Shown piece after piece: positions 1 to 8,579 of a DNA stretch of 64,000 nt. Positions within the stretch are counted from its first letter, which is position 1, and each line of letters begins with the position of its first letter. Under the pieces are notes generated by a model that was not told where the DNA came from, ran no database searches, and was given only the letters and a program-made list of their open reading frames with translations. The stretch is from contig NZ_JADFFL010000002.1 of the NCBI RefSeq assembly GCF_015222005.1, forward strand, positions 434,001-498,000, given 5' to 3'. The DNA comes from Mucilaginibacter myungsuensis. Lineage in GTDB: Bacteria > Bacteroidota > Bacteroidia > Sphingobacteriales > Sphingobacteriaceae. The position numbers and the translations under genes were made by a program.

Positions 1-69
1 CGTTTCCAGGGCGAAATATCGACCGAGATAGGCGGTGCGGCCGACATCAGGATCTTAAAAGCTAAATAA
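1..69 (+). CDS. C-terminal end of an upstream gene (partial)
   Basis: The first frame reads 22 codons to a TAA at 67-69, ending in ILKAK. The rest of the gene lies outside the window, so no family can be named. It ends 13 bases before the next gene on the same strand, so the two could be co-transcribed. The end does not look like a TonB-dependent receptor, because it lacks a terminal aromatic residue. Confidence 0.5.
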   Translation, partial: RFQGEISTEIGGAADIRILKAK

Positions 70-82
70 CACACACAGATAT

Positions 83-1642
83 ATGAAAAGATCACATTTA
101 CTCTCTCTATTATTTGCCGCCTCTGTAGCGGTCACATCGTGCCAAAAAGGCGACATTAACCAGCTGAAAGATCAATATGCCGACCTGGATTCGCGCATGA
201 AACAACAGCAGGAGGACCTGAAGAATTACAAGGCCCTGCTGGACGCGCTGAACGCCAAGGTATCGGTAAACGCGGTGACCAACACCACCGATGGCTACAT
301 CATCAAACTATCCGACGGTCGCGAGCTGACCGTTAAGAACGGCACTAATGGTACTAACGGGAATAACGGCACAACCCCGCAGATCACCGTCGGCGCTAAC
401 GGTAACTGGTTTGTTAACGGTACCGATACCGGTAACAAAGCCCAGGGTACAAGTCCGCAGATCACGATCGGTACTAACGGTAACTGGTTCATCAACGGTG
501 TGGACACGGGCAATAAAGCCAAAGGCGACAATGGCAGCGCGGCACCAAAGATCACCAGTATTTTGCACGTTGGCGACGAGATCATCTTCCTGTTCGATTC
601 GGGCGAATCGATGAAGATGCCTTTCGCGGGTGCCCCGAACGCCCTGCAGCCAAAAGAGACCGTTGGCGTGTACATGCTTTGCGAGGGCACCATGGATGCC
701 GATAACAGCGCTATCAGTTATTATGATATAAAGACCGGCCAAACCATTAAGGATTGCTTCCGCCAGGTAAACGGACACGGTTTGGGCGAAACCGCCAGCG
801 ATCTGAAACGTTACGGCAGCAAAATGTATTGCGTGGTATCGGGCATACAAGGTAAAAGCAAGTCGTTTTTAGAGGTGATAGATGTAACTACGGGAAAGTC
901 GCTGAAACGTATCCCTTTCTTTGATGCCAACGGCCCTTACATGCCGCGTTATGTTGGTTTCTACAAAAACAAAGCTTATGTATCAAGCTACGATGGTAAA
1001 GTGACCCGTATAGACACTACATCGCTTAAAATTGAAGCCAGGCTTAACGTGGGCGGCGCGCTTGAAGGTTTGGCTGTTGTGGGCAGCAAACTTTACGTGG
1101 CAAACTCAAGCCACCCTTTGCACCCCAGCACCAACAACAATACCGTATCGGTGGTAGATCTGAACTTGTTCAGCAAAATGTATGATATCCCGGTAACCTT
1201 TAACCCGGTCAAGATCGCTGCTACCAGTAACGGCTCCCTGTTAGTAAGTTCGGCTGGGGATTACGCGACCATCCAGCCGGCGCTGACCAAGATCAACAGC
1301 CTTTCAGATGATGTAGTAAAAACCTATCCGTACAACGTAGGCCCAATGGCATTATCAGGCAACACGGCCTACCTTTCGTTAGATTGGGGCGGATCATTTA
1401 AAACTCTTAACCTGAAAACCGATGCCCTTGGCAGCGAATTTATTGCCGACGGCACTTCGGTACTGACCAACAACGGCATCACCGTGAACCCGCAGAACGG
1501 CGACGTTTACGTAGCCGATGGCAACTGGTACGATGGCAATAATGGCTTTGCCTACTGCTTCGGCACCGACGGCAAAAAGAAATTCCAGTTCAATACGGCG
1601 GGCATGCCACAGCATGCTGTGTTCGTTTATAGTTACAAATAG
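83..1642 (+). CDS. Surface lipoprotein with DUF4988-type stalk and YncE-like beta-propeller
   Basis: 519 aa. The signal peptide ends in a lipobox (VTSC, lipid-bearing Cys about residue 20). A predicted coiled coil follows (about 24-60), then a Gly/Asn-rich collagen-like stretch and two near-identical units of about 28 residues containing GNWF(V/I)NG and DTGNKA (about 98-150). This is the arrangement of the DUF4988 / PL29-lyase N-terminal module. The remainder (about 200-519) has repeated blades of the DUF5074/YncE type, such as YVGFYKNKAYVSSYDGKVTRID. Proteins of this kind sit on the outer membrane, often beside TonB-dependent uptake systems, but no partner is visible here. The ligand is unknown. 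Domain assignment is by recognition only. Confidence 0.8.
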   Translation: MKRSHLLSLLFAASVAVTSCQKGDINQLKDQYADLDSRMKQQQEDLKNYKALLDALNAKVSVNAVTNTTDGYIIKLSDGRELTVKNGTNGTNGNNGTTPQITVGANGNWFVNGTDTGNKAQGTSPQITIGTNGNWFINGVDTGNKAKGDNGSAAPKITSILHVGDEIIFLFDSGESMKMPFAGAPNALQPKETVGVYMLCEGTMDADNSAISYYDIKTGQTIKDCFRQVNGHGLGETASDLKRYGSKMYCVVSGIQGKSKSFLEVIDVTTGKSLKRIPFFDANGPYMPRYVGFYKNKAYVSSYDGKVTRIDTTSLKIEARLNVGGALEGLAVVGSKLYVANSSHPLHPSTNNNTVSVVDLNLFSKMYDIPVTFNPVKIAATSNGSLLVSSAGDYATIQPALTKINSLSDDVVKTYPYNVGPMALSGNTAYLSLDWGGSFKTLNLKTDALGSEFIADGTSVLTNNGITVNPQNGDVYVADGNWYDGNNGFAYCFGTDGKKKFQFNTAGMPQHAVFVYSYK

Positions 1643-1700
1643 TAGCTACGCTATTGTTTTGTTAGGCGGCAGGCCCCTGATGGGTCTGTCGCTTTTTTGC

Positions 1701-2036
1701 TTAAAGGTCATCAACCTGCCGCTCTATCCACTGCTCCGCATCGGCCAATGTGGTGCAAAAGCGGATGCCGTTATGCCGGCTATGCTCGCGGGCCAGTTCG
1801 GTAATACGGTCGCCAAAACCGTGATCGGCGGGTAGCACCACGACTATGGGGAAGCGATAGTTGATCAGCTTTTGGAATACCTCGCCCAGGATGCCGTTCT
1901 TCAGGTTAAAGAACTCGTCGGCAATATCGGCACGGGTAAATATTACACCGGGCAGACCGCTTTCCAATATTTTGTAGGCGTCATCTGTTGATGCCAACTG
2001 TAAGCCGTGAGTGCTTGCTAATAGGTCTTGTTTCAT
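1701..2036 (-). CDS. DUF4180 domain-containing protein
   Basis: 111 aa, matching the DUF4180 family, small cytoplasmic proteins of unknown function. Recognisable parts are the GLPGVIFTRADIADEFFNL stretch and a central segment (KLINYRFPIVVVLPADHG) like a beta strand and loop, with RITELAREHSR later. The gene converges on the lipoprotein gene and is divergent from the PH-domain gene, so it is a single-gene transcript. No catalytic residues can be assigned. I see nothing abnormal in its length or composition. Confidence 0.75.
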   Translation of the reverse strand: MKQDLLASTHGLQLASTDDAYKILESGLPGVIFTRADIADEFFNLKNGILGEVFQKLINYRFPIVVVLPADHGFGDRITELAREHSRHNGIRFCTTLADAEQWIERQVDDL

Positions 2037-2236
2037 CTTTAGGTGGACGTTGATGTGGTGCCGATCGCTACATTTATTGACAATAAATGTCCGGCAGTTA
2101 AATATAGACTATCAAAATCAGATCCGATCTTATAAATTTGAGTGTGCCAAAACCTGTAACAATTTAAAACACCCACCGTCTGATCATCGGGCTAAAGCCC
2201 GACACAATAAGCAACAAACTAAAACACACATACAAC

Positions 2237-2617
2237 ATGGGACTTTTCTCTGGATTAATGGGTAACGCGGGAGCGGTTAGCCAGGACGAATTATTGAAAA
2301 AATATGGTCAGCTATTGATCGATGGCGAGCAGATAGAGCTGGGCTTTAAACTGATCCGCGATACTTTTATTTTCACAAACAGGCGCATGATCCTGGTAGA
2401 TGTGCAAGGCCTGACCGGCAGCAAGACCGAGTACAAAACCATCACTTACAAAAGCATCACCAGGTTTAGCGTGGAGACCGCCGGAACATTTGACCTGGAT
2501 GCCGAACTGAAGATCTGGGTATCGAGCGAGCCTACGCCAAGTATCACCAAGCAATTTAATAAATCGGTTAACGTGTACGATGTGCAGAAAGTACTGGCGC
2601 ATCATGTGTTGAAATAG
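2237..2617 (+). CDS. Bacterial PH-domain protein (bPH_1 type)
   Basis: 126 aa, essentially one bacterial pleckstrin-homology domain of the PF08000 kind. The pattern is a short N-terminal helix (SQDELLKKYGQLLIDGEQIE) followed by strands with DTFIFTNRRMILVD, TEYKTITYKSITRFSVE and AELKIWVSS, which is typical of the family. There is no signal peptide, so it is cytosolic. Homologues are widespread and their ligand is unsettled. A strong hairpin terminator follows, so the gene is probably monocistronic. Confidence 0.85.
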   Translation: MGLFSGLMGNAGAVSQDELLKKYGQLLIDGEQIELGFKLIRDTFIFTNRRMILVDVQGLTGSKTEYKTITYKSITRFSVETAGTFDLDAELKIWVSSEPTPSITKQFNKSVNVYDVQKVLAHHVLK

Positions 2618-2642
2618 CCTTCGATACTTCTTTGGGAGCTTA

Positions 2643-2674
2643 AAAAGCCTTCAGCGTTGACGTTGAAGGCTTTT
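2643..2674 (+). terminator. Intrinsic terminator after the PH-domain gene
   Basis: Inverted repeat AAAGCCTTCA / TGAAGGCTTT around a loop of about 10 bases, ending in a T run. It lies 26 bases after the stop codon. Confidence 0.8.
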
Positions 2675-2817
2675 GTTCGTTAATAGAGAGACAGAGAAGA
2701 TATTATCGCTAAAATATCCGGTGCGTGTCACGGATGGGCTAAAAATGTAAGGATCCCTTAGTGTCTTTAAACAAAAAAACATCGGTTTTTACATTGGTAG
2801 TCCCTACCTTTGCGCCA

Positions 2818-3192
2818 ATGTTCAACCGTTTCATCTCGATAATGCTACTGGTGGCGCTGCTCAGTTCAAACTGTTCGCGTTTCTTTACCTATGCGGGTTT
2901 CGAGCTCAATCGCGATTACATAGCCAAAGAGCTTTGTATCAACAAAGACCGCTCCTGGATGAACTGTAATGGCCGCTGTTACTTTATGAACAAGCTAAAA
3001 CAGGCCGACGAAAAGGAGAAGAAACAGGAGCGCGAAGACCGCAAGAACCAGTACCAGGAAGGCCTGCCCGTGATCACCTTATGGGCTACCGCCTTTAAAG
3101 CGCCTATCCTGCGTAAAACTTACCCAACGCTTGCCGCGCCTACTTTGCTGCAACGTGCCGGTACCATCTTTCAGCCGCCTAAAATAGCCTAA
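2818..3192 (+). CDS. Small Cys-rich secreted protein of the MbnP/MbnH locus
   Basis: 124 aa from the ATG at 2818 (MFNRFISIM). An upstream GTG at 2761 would add 19 residues that do not look like a signal sequence, so I prefer the ATG. A hydrophobic N-terminus is followed by LNRDYIAKELCINKDRSWMNCNGRCY, with a three-cysteine pattern C-IN-K...C-NG-x-C-Y, then a charged Lys/Glu helix. Similar short proteins with this Cys motif are familiar in Bacteroidota, often near copper or haem-peroxidase genes. Here MbnP-, MbnH- and barrel-type genes follow. The cysteines suggest metal binding, but that is inference. Confidence 0.7.
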   Translation: MFNRFISIMLLVALLSSNCSRFFTYAGFELNRDYIAKELCINKDRSWMNCNGRCYFMNKLKQADEKEKKQEREDRKNQYQEGLPVITLWATAFKAPILRKTYPTLAAPTLLQRAGTIFQPPKIA

Positions 3193-3206
3193 GGCTTCCT
3201 GCTTTT

Positions 3207-3236
3207 TATTCCAGGGCGACTATCGCCCCTGGAATA
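3207..3236 (+). other. Hairpin downstream of the Cys-rich gene
   Basis: TATTCCAGGGCGA / TCGCCCCTGGAATA, paired except for one bulged C. No T run follows on the + strand, so it may be a processing or attenuation hairpin between the Cys-rich gene and the mbnP-like gene rather than a strong terminator. Confidence 0.5.
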
Positions 3237-3405
3237 CTATATCCATTAACCAACATTTTTATTTGGTCGTGACCCGGATGCACTTTGATGTGGTCTTTGG
3301 GAATGACGCGTTTTAATTTTTTTACCGGTCGCGCGGCTGTGCGGAGCTATGGGCTTTTTGTCCTGACGGCTCCGACATTGCTCTTGGCGACCTATTTAAA
3401 CAACC

Positions 3406-4242
3406 ATGAAAAAGACTTTGAATTTCATCATCATATCGGCGATCACTATCGCTATCACCGCCTGCACTAAAAAGAACGACCCAACGCCCGTGTATAACCC
3501 GGCTAACCTGGCATCGCTATCGGTAGAGTTCGACAATATTGTTGGCGACCGCACCTTAACGTTCAATAACACCGGCAGTCTGTACACCAACACGGCGGGC
3601 GAGAAATTCTCGATATCTAAACTGCAATACTTTATCAGCAATATTAAAGTAACCAGCACATCGGGCAATGTCTACACCGTTAACCAGGATAGCAGCTATT
3701 TCCTCATCAAAGGGCAGGATAAAGCTACCCGCTTTGCCAAAGTAAAAGTACCTGAGGGAGACTATGCTAAAGTCACTTTTACGATCGGTGTCGATAGCTT
3801 GCGCAGCACCATGGATATCAGTAAACGTACCGGCGCTTTAGACCCATCAGGAACCATGGACGACGGTATGTACTGGGGCTGGAACTCGGGCTATATCTTC
3901 TTTAAGTTAGAGGGTAACTCGGATGTCATCAGCAATGACGTTAACGGCGACCCAACGGGCAAAAAGCAATTCAAATACCACATAGGCGGTTTTGGCGGCT
4001 ACAGCGCACCAACTATCAATAACATCCACACCGTTACGATAGACCTGACCGCGGGCGGCATTGCCAAGGTACGCAAGGACCGCCAGGCCAATGTGCATTT
4101 GCTGGTAGATCTGATGAAGGTATTCAACGGCAGTAACTCGTTCAGCATCGCGGCGCACCCCAACGTGATGTTCAGCGAGTTCAGTACCAAGATATCGGCC
4201 AATCTAAAAGAGTTGTTCAAACACGACCATACCGAAAACTAA
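3406..4242 (+). CDS. MbnP-family lipoprotein (copper-binding partner of MbnH)
   Basis: 278 aa. Lipoprotein signal with lipobox ITAC (Cys about 20). The body matches MbnP (PF20243): a domain beginning LSVEFDNIVGDRTL, the block FSISKLQYFISNIKV, and the hallmark GMYWGWNSGYIFFKLEG with M155, W157 and W159. In characterised MbnP proteins a tryptophan is oxidised to kynurenine by the di-haem enzyme MbnH, giving a copper site. Which Trp is used here is not known. A His-rich tail (FKHDHTEN) could also bind metal. The mbnH-like gene starts 6 bases after the stop, so they are surely co-transcribed. Inferred location is the periplasmic face of a membrane. Confidence 0.88.
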   Translation: MKKTLNFIIISAITIAITACTKKNDPTPVYNPANLASLSVEFDNIVGDRTLTFNNTGSLYTNTAGEKFSISKLQYFISNIKVTSTSGNVYTVNQDSSYFLIKGQDKATRFAKVKVPEGDYAKVTFTIGVDSLRSTMDISKRTGALDPSGTMDDGMYWGWNSGYIFFKLEGNSDVISNDVNGDPTGKKQFKYHIGGFGGYSAPTINNIHTVTIDLTAGGIAKVRKDRQANVHLLVDLMKVFNGSNSFSIAAHPNVMFSEFSTKISANLKELFKHDHTEN

Positions 4243-4248
4243 AGGCCG

Positions 4249-5298
4249 ATGAAGAAGAACATATTTTGGATGGTGCTGGCCACATTTACTTTGTTTCTGT
4301 TAGCCTGTAAAAAGGAAACGCAGATCAAGGAGGCGGTCAGCGGCTTCCTCGGCTTTCAAAAGCCGGCCCATTTCCCGGAGCCGGTCTATAAGTTCGCGAA
4401 CAACAAGGTCACCGAGGGAGGCTTTAAGCTGGGGCGGGCCTTGTTTTATGAGGCCCGGCTTTCGCGCAATAATACGGTATCCTGCGGGTCCTGTCATATC
4501 CAGTCATCGGCGTTTACCCAGCACGGGCACGAGGTGAGTCATGGTATTGACGACAGGCTGGGTACGCGTAATTCTCCCCCGATCATGAACCTGGCCTGGA
4601 ACAAGGCTTTTATGTGGGGCGGCGGCGTATTCGATCTGGATCTGCAACCCATCGTCCCCATCACCGCGCACGAGGAGATGGACGAAACGTTAGAGAACGT
4701 AATGGCCAAGCTGCGTACCGTGCCTAAATACCCGACCATGTTCAAGACAGCCTTCGGGACCGAAGAGATCACGACCGCACGCTTTATGAAAGCGTTATCG
4801 CAATTCATGTTGATGTGCGTGAGCGCCAATGCCAAATACGATAAGGTGATGCGTAAAGAGGCCGGTGCAACTTTCACAGCCGACGAAGCTGCGGGTTATG
4901 CGCTATTTAAAACCAAATGTGCAAGCTGCCACAGCGAGCCTTTGTTTACCGACAACGGCTTCCATAACAACGGGCTTGCACCAAGCAACATCGATGATCA
5001 GGGACTGTACACGGCCACGCTGATCGCGACCGACAAGTATAAATTTAAAGCACCAAGCTTGCGTAACCTAAGTTACACCGCGCCCTATATGCATGATGGC
5101 CGATTTTTGACGCTGAATGGTGTATTCGAGCACTACAACTCAGAGGTGCAGGCAACACCAAACCTCGACCCGTTGCTACAGCAGAATGGAAAGCGGGGCA
5201 TCAGTTTAAGTACCGACGACCGCGCCAAACTGACCGCATTTTTGAAAACACTGGACGACACTGAATTGATCACCCGTCAGGATCTGTCCGAACAATAA
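4249..5298 (+). CDS. Di-haem cytochrome c peroxidase of the MbnH type
   Basis: 349 aa. Lipoprotein signal (FLLAC). Two c-type haem sites are visible: CGSCH at residues 79-83 and CASCH at 224-228. Also present are the family landmarks LFYEARLSRNNTVSCGSCH, a DRLGTRNSPPIMN region, and APSLRNLSYTAPYMHDGRF near the C-terminus. The family reduces peroxide or, as MbnH, oxidises a Trp of its MbnP partner. The upstream neighbour being MbnP argues for the MbnH role. It is 6 bases from the genes on both sides, forming a tight mbnP-mbnH-barrel operon. Confidence 0.9.
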   Translation: MKKNIFWMVLATFTLFLLACKKETQIKEAVSGFLGFQKPAHFPEPVYKFANNKVTEGGFKLGRALFYEARLSRNNTVSCGSCHIQSSAFTQHGHEVSHGIDDRLGTRNSPPIMNLAWNKAFMWGGGVFDLDLQPIVPITAHEEMDETLENVMAKLRTVPKYPTMFKTAFGTEEITTARFMKALSQFMLMCVSANAKYDKVMRKEAGATFTADEAAGYALFKTKCASCHSEPLFTDNGFHNNGLAPSNIDDQGLYTATLIATDKYKFKAPSLRNLSYTAPYMHDGRFLTLNGVFEHYNSEVQATPNLDPLLQQNGKRGISLSTDDRAKLTAFLKTLDDTELITRQDLSEQ

Positions 5299-5304
5299 TT
5301 AGTT

Positions 5305-6228
5305 ATGATGAAAAAATATTTTCTACTGATTTTAATAACTCTTAGCTGCCTCCCGGCAATCGCTTGCGATATCTGCGGCTGCGGCGTGGGTAGCTATTAC
5401 CTCGGTATCCTGCCCGAGTATAATAAGCGCTTCGTCGGCCTGCGCTATCAGCATAAAACACTGATGACGCACCTTGGTCCGCTGGGCGAGCGAACACCTA
5501 ATACAGCCGACGAAACCTACCAAAGCATTGAGCTTTGGGGCGGCTGGAATATCGGCAATAAATTCCGCGTGCTGGCTTTCATTCCCTATAACTTTAACGA
5601 TCGCAAAGCGCAAACCGGCAACGGTTATAAAGATGGCCTCGGCGATATCGCCCTAATGGGATATTACAACGCCTTTAACCACCGTAGCACCGTTGGCGAA
5701 AAGTTGCTGGTACAGTCGCTTTGGGTAGGTGCAGGCGTTAAAGCGCCAACAGGCAAGTACGAACCAAACGAAAGGTTACAAGTAAGCGAGTCGCCCAATA
5801 ACTTTCAGTTGGGCACATCCAGTACCGACTTTACACTTAATGCCGCCTACGACATCCGCCTGATGGATCTTGGCCTTAACCTGAATGCCAACTACAAGAT
5901 TAACACCGAGAATAAGTACGCTTACCGCTACGGCAACAAGCTTACACTTAACGGTCTGCTCTACTACAAGTGGCGATTCTTCAACAAGCTATCCATCGGC
6001 CCAAACGCGGGCTTGTTGTATGAGACCTCGCAAAATGACGTTGAGAGCGGCAAGTACACGGTAGATGTTTCGGGTGGTTATGCGCTTTCGTTGGTAGGTG
6101 GGATAGAAGCTAACTTCGGGCGGTTTTCGGCCGGGGCCAACTATCAAAACATCGCCTCGCAACATTTAGCCAATAACCGGGCAATTGCAGGGGATAGGCT
6201 AATGGTGCATTTTTCGGTAGCGTTTTAA
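5305..6228 (+). CDS. Outer-membrane beta-barrel-like protein with N-terminal CDICGCG motif
   Basis: 307 aa (an alternative start is one codon later). A signal peptide ends near residue 20 and the mature protein begins CDICGCG (Cys 21, 24, 26). The rest alternates like a transmembrane barrel, with aromatic girdle segments (FVGLRYQHKTL, IELWGGWNIG, LNGLLYYKWRFF, GGIEANFGRFSAGANYQ) and a terminal Phe (VHFSVAF), as expected for BAM-inserted proteins. Databases usually call this family a transporter. The N-terminal Cys cluster and the MbnP/MbnH context suggest metal handling at the outer membrane. The substrate is not known. Confidence 0.75.
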   Translation: MMKKYFLLILITLSCLPAIACDICGCGVGSYYLGILPEYNKRFVGLRYQHKTLMTHLGPLGERTPNTADETYQSIELWGGWNIGNKFRVLAFIPYNFNDRKAQTGNGYKDGLGDIALMGYYNAFNHRSTVGEKLLVQSLWVGAGVKAPTGKYEPNERLQVSESPNNFQLGTSSTDFTLNAAYDIRLMDLGLNLNANYKINTENKYAYRYGNKLTLNGLLYYKWRFFNKLSIGPNAGLLYETSQNDVESGKYTVDVSGGYALSLVGGIEANFGRFSAGANYQNIASQHLANNRAIAGDRLMVHFSVAF

Positions 6229-6240
6229 CGGTCACTTATA

Positions 6241-6304
6241 TAGATCTTGTTGTCCTTGAGTTGATAGATCCATCGGTTCTAAAACTCAAAGGCCAGCAAG
6301 ATCT
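6241..6304. terminator. Bidirectional terminator-like inverted repeat
   Basis: Long imperfect inverted repeat: TAGATCTTG...CTTGAGTT on the left pairs with AACTCAAAG...CAAGATCTA on the right. It lies exactly between the convergent barrel and HAD genes and reaches the HAD stop codon. Confidence 0.6.
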
Positions 6305-6968
6305 ACTTGATCAGCTCATCAAAAAACTCTCCGGTAAGATCGGGCGATAGGTGGATCACATTATCCATACCTGCAAATTCTTCGGGGTGATGGGTGGTGG
6401 TTAGGATCACGCAGGGCATCCCGGCGTTCTTTGCGGTCTCGGCACCTTTGGGGACATCTTCAAATACCAGGCAGTCGGCCGGGCTCACCATCATTTGCTC
6501 GGCCGCTTTTAAAAAGGTTTCGGGGTGAGGCTTGCTTACCTCTACCTCGTTAGCACTGACGATAGCTTTGAAGTATTTGCGGATATTAAGGTTATCCAGC
6601 ACAAAATTGATATTGAAAGGGATAGCGGCCGAGCCGATAGCCATAGGGATATTGGCAGCGTAGGCTTTATCTAAAAATTCCTGTAAGCCAGGCACCAATC
6701 TAAGATGCGGCAGATAAACATCCTGGTAGGCCTTCTCCTTTTTCATCGACAAGGCCTCCATCTCCTCATCGGTAAATTTGCCTTTGCCGAACATCCTTAC
6801 CAGCACTTCGGGATTTTTACCGTACATGTTCTGTTTGATCTCGGCGTCACTAAAATTTCCGCCAAGTTCGTTGTTCAGGATATCAGTCCACGCGCGTTGG
6901 TGAAATTCCATATCGTTCACCATAGTGCCATTCAGGTCGAATATAAATGCTTTATAGGGATGTTGCAT
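6303..6968 (-). CDS. HAD-superfamily phosphatase (beta-phosphoglucomutase-like)
   Basis: 221 aa from the ATG at 6968 (MQHPYKAFIFD). An upstream ATG would add 17 residues before the first core strand and is less likely. HAD motifs: motif I FDLNGT with nucleophile D11; motif II IGSAA; motif III SKPHPE Lys; motif IV FEDVPKG. A helical cap after motif I places it in the subfamily I phosphatase/mutase group. Residue 13, normally the Asp that acts as general acid/base (DxD), is Asn here. No operon partner; it converges on the barrel gene. The substrate is probably a small sugar phosphate, but this cannot be read from the sequence. Confidence 0.85.
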   Translation of the reverse strand: MQHPYKAFIFDLNGTMVNDMEFHQRAWTDILNNELGGNFSDAEIKQNMYGKNPEVLVRMFGKGKFTDEEMEALSMKKEKAYQDVYLPHLRLVPGLQEFLDKAYAANIPMAIGSAAIPFNINFVLDNLNIRKYFKAIVSANEVEVSKPHPETFLKAAEQMMVSPADCLVFEDVPKGAETAKNAGMPCVILTTTHHPEEFAGMDNVIHLSPDLTGEFFDELIK

Positions 6969-7020
6969 GGCGGCAAGTATAATGATCTTTTGCACGAATG
7001 CTTTGCGCTGCACCAACAAT

Positions 7021-7160
7021 TAATACGAATTTCACGATTTGGGTAATGGAAATTCGTGGAATTCGCTGGAATTGGAAAAATTAGTGCAGGCCCTATTCGT
7101 AAAACTCGTCCTAATTCGATAAAATTGGTGCTATCTAAAATTAGTGCCCTCAACATCGCC
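7021..7160. repeat. AT-rich intergenic stretch of short direct repeats
   Basis: The stretch between the HAD and Crp genes repeats short words: AATTCG(T/C/A) several times and AAAATTAGTGC twice (about 7077 and 7138). It looks like repeat-derived intergenic filler. It must also hold the promoters of both flanking divergent genes, though I could not place them. Confidence 0.4.
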
Positions 7161-7162
7161 CT

Positions 7163-7747
7163 ATGTTTTTCGAACTGATCCTGAATAACGTCTGCAAACT
7201 TATCCAACTGACCGAGCCTGAAAAGGAGCAGTTTGTTTCCTACCTACATCCCAAGACCATGCGCAAGAAAGAATTTCTGCTGCGCCAGGGCGAGGTGTGC
7301 AAGTACTCGGCCTTTGTTCTGTCGGGTTGTTTACGTGGATACAGCATTGATAAGAACGGCACCGAACACGTGCTGAGCTTTGCCCCGGCCGATTGGTGGA
7401 TGGCGGACATGTACAGTCTGATCAGTCAGCAACCCGGCGTGCTCAATATCGAGGCTTTGGAAGAGACCGAGATGCTGCTGCTATCTAAAATTAACCAGGA
7501 TAAGCTATATGCCGATATCCCCAAGTTCGAGCGGTTCTTCCGCATCCTGGCCGAAAAGTCTTTAGTAGCCAACCAACAACGCCTGATCGACCGCCTAAGC
7601 CTTACCGGCGAAGAACGTTATAAGATCTTTTGCGACCGCTACCCAACACTCATCAACCATCTGCCGCAAAAGCAGATCGCAGCCTACATTGGTGTGAGTC
7701 CCGAGTTTTTGAGCCGGGCACGGGCCGAGATGGCGCGCAGCAGGTAG
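7163..7747 (+). CDS. Crp/Fnr-family transcriptional regulator
   Basis: 194 aa. The N-terminal cyclic-nucleotide-binding-like beta roll (about 20-120) includes RKKEFLLRQGEVCKYSAFVLSGCLRGYSID, typical of Bacteroidota Crp/Fnr proteins. The C-terminal helix-turn-helix reads LPQKQIAAYIGVSPEFLSRARAEM (about 165-192). No Fe-S cysteine cluster of the FNR kind is evident, so it is not an obvious oxygen sensor. It is a single gene, and its targets cannot be deduced from the window. Confidence 0.88.
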   Translation: MFFELILNNVCKLIQLTEPEKEQFVSYLHPKTMRKKEFLLRQGEVCKYSAFVLSGCLRGYSIDKNGTEHVLSFAPADWWMADMYSLISQQPGVLNIEALEETEMLLLSKINQDKLYADIPKFERFFRILAEKSLVANQQRLIDRLSLTGEERYKIFCDRYPTLINHLPQKQIAAYIGVSPEFLSRARAEMARSR

Positions 7748-7764
7748 CGGTAATCAGCAAAGGA

Positions 7765-8553
7765 TCATCTGCAAGCACCATTCACGGCCAACACGCGGTT
7801 ATTGATCACATCCAGCTTTTGGGCGGCCTCGCATCCGCTGAAGCCGTTAATGTCGCGGTAGCTGATCTGCTTAACGTATTCGGCAAGGTAGATTTTGGCC
7901 AATGGTACGTAGCTCCAATGCCATTTCTCTTCCTGGTAACCGGTTGTACGTCCGGCGTTGAATGGTTGCTGGAAACCAAAGTTAGGCGCATTGGTCACCA
8001 ACCAATTGTAAACCCTTTTACCTTCAGCGGTCTTGAAAAAGGCCAGTTTCAGGTTCACCAGATCCATCTCTGAGCCCCAATGATGCCGCGATGTCCCGGG
8101 CATAGACCACCATCTTAGCAATTGCTCAGACCGTGCCGCTTTATCCGTCAGGTGGGCAAATTGGTCGGCTGTCCATTTGCTGCCCCATTTATAGCACTGA
8201 TCGTTGAAGGTACGGGTCCCTGATATGATGTTTAGTTTAATGCCATCTTTCAGCGCGGCGGCGTACATTCTTTTGTAGGCCGTGTAAACCTTTTTTTTGA
8301 GATAAACGGCACGTTCGGTATAAATGTGGTCCACTTTGCAGAATGAGGTATCTCGTGCGGGGTCATAACGTCCTAATAAAAAATTCTTGGGCATGGTCGG
8401 CTGTGCATTTGTTAGGCCGATCGATAGCAACATCGCGACGAAATACACCAGGCAGATGCGTAGTCGATGATCCGCAGCTACAGATACTAAAAATTTGGGT
8501 TGGGCGGACACATAGCCCGGTGGTCGCTTGGCGACAGTTGAGGTCTTTTTCAT
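7765..8553 (-). CDS. M15-family D-alanyl-D-alanine carboxypeptidase (VanY-like)
   Basis: 262 aa. A basic N-terminal extension of about 35 residues precedes a membrane/signal segment (RICLVYFVAMLLSIGLTNAQ); an internal ATG before MLLSIG is a possible alternative start. The peptidase part carries the M15B signatures: ISGTRTF, the zinc site SRHHWGSEMDL (SxHxxGxAxD type) and EKWHWSY. It would trim peptidoglycan stem peptides in the periplasm. It is divergently arranged with the DUF6249-like gene, and a perfect 22-bp inverted repeat lies between their starts, suggesting repressor control. Confidence 0.85.
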   Translation of the reverse strand: MKKTSTVAKRPPGYVSAQPKFLVSVAADHRLRICLVYFVAMLLSIGLTNAQPTMPKNFLLGRYDPARDTSFCKVDHIYTERAVYLKKKVYTAYKRMYAAALKDGIKLNIISGTRTFNDQCYKWGSKWTADQFAHLTDKAARSEQLLRWWSMPGTSRHHWGSEMDLVNLKLAFFKTAEGKRVYNWLVTNAPNFGFQQPFNAGRTTGYQEEKWHWSYVPLAKIYLAEYVKQISYRDINGFSGCEAAQKLDVINNRVLAVNGACR

Positions 8554-8579
8554 GACAGGAAATGGTTGAGTTTGTTAAA

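Noticed and set aside
308..850. A 180-codon frame on the minus strand inside the lipoprotein gene
   Set aside because: Antisense shadow of a clearly coding repeat region; its apparent repeats only mirror those of the real gene.
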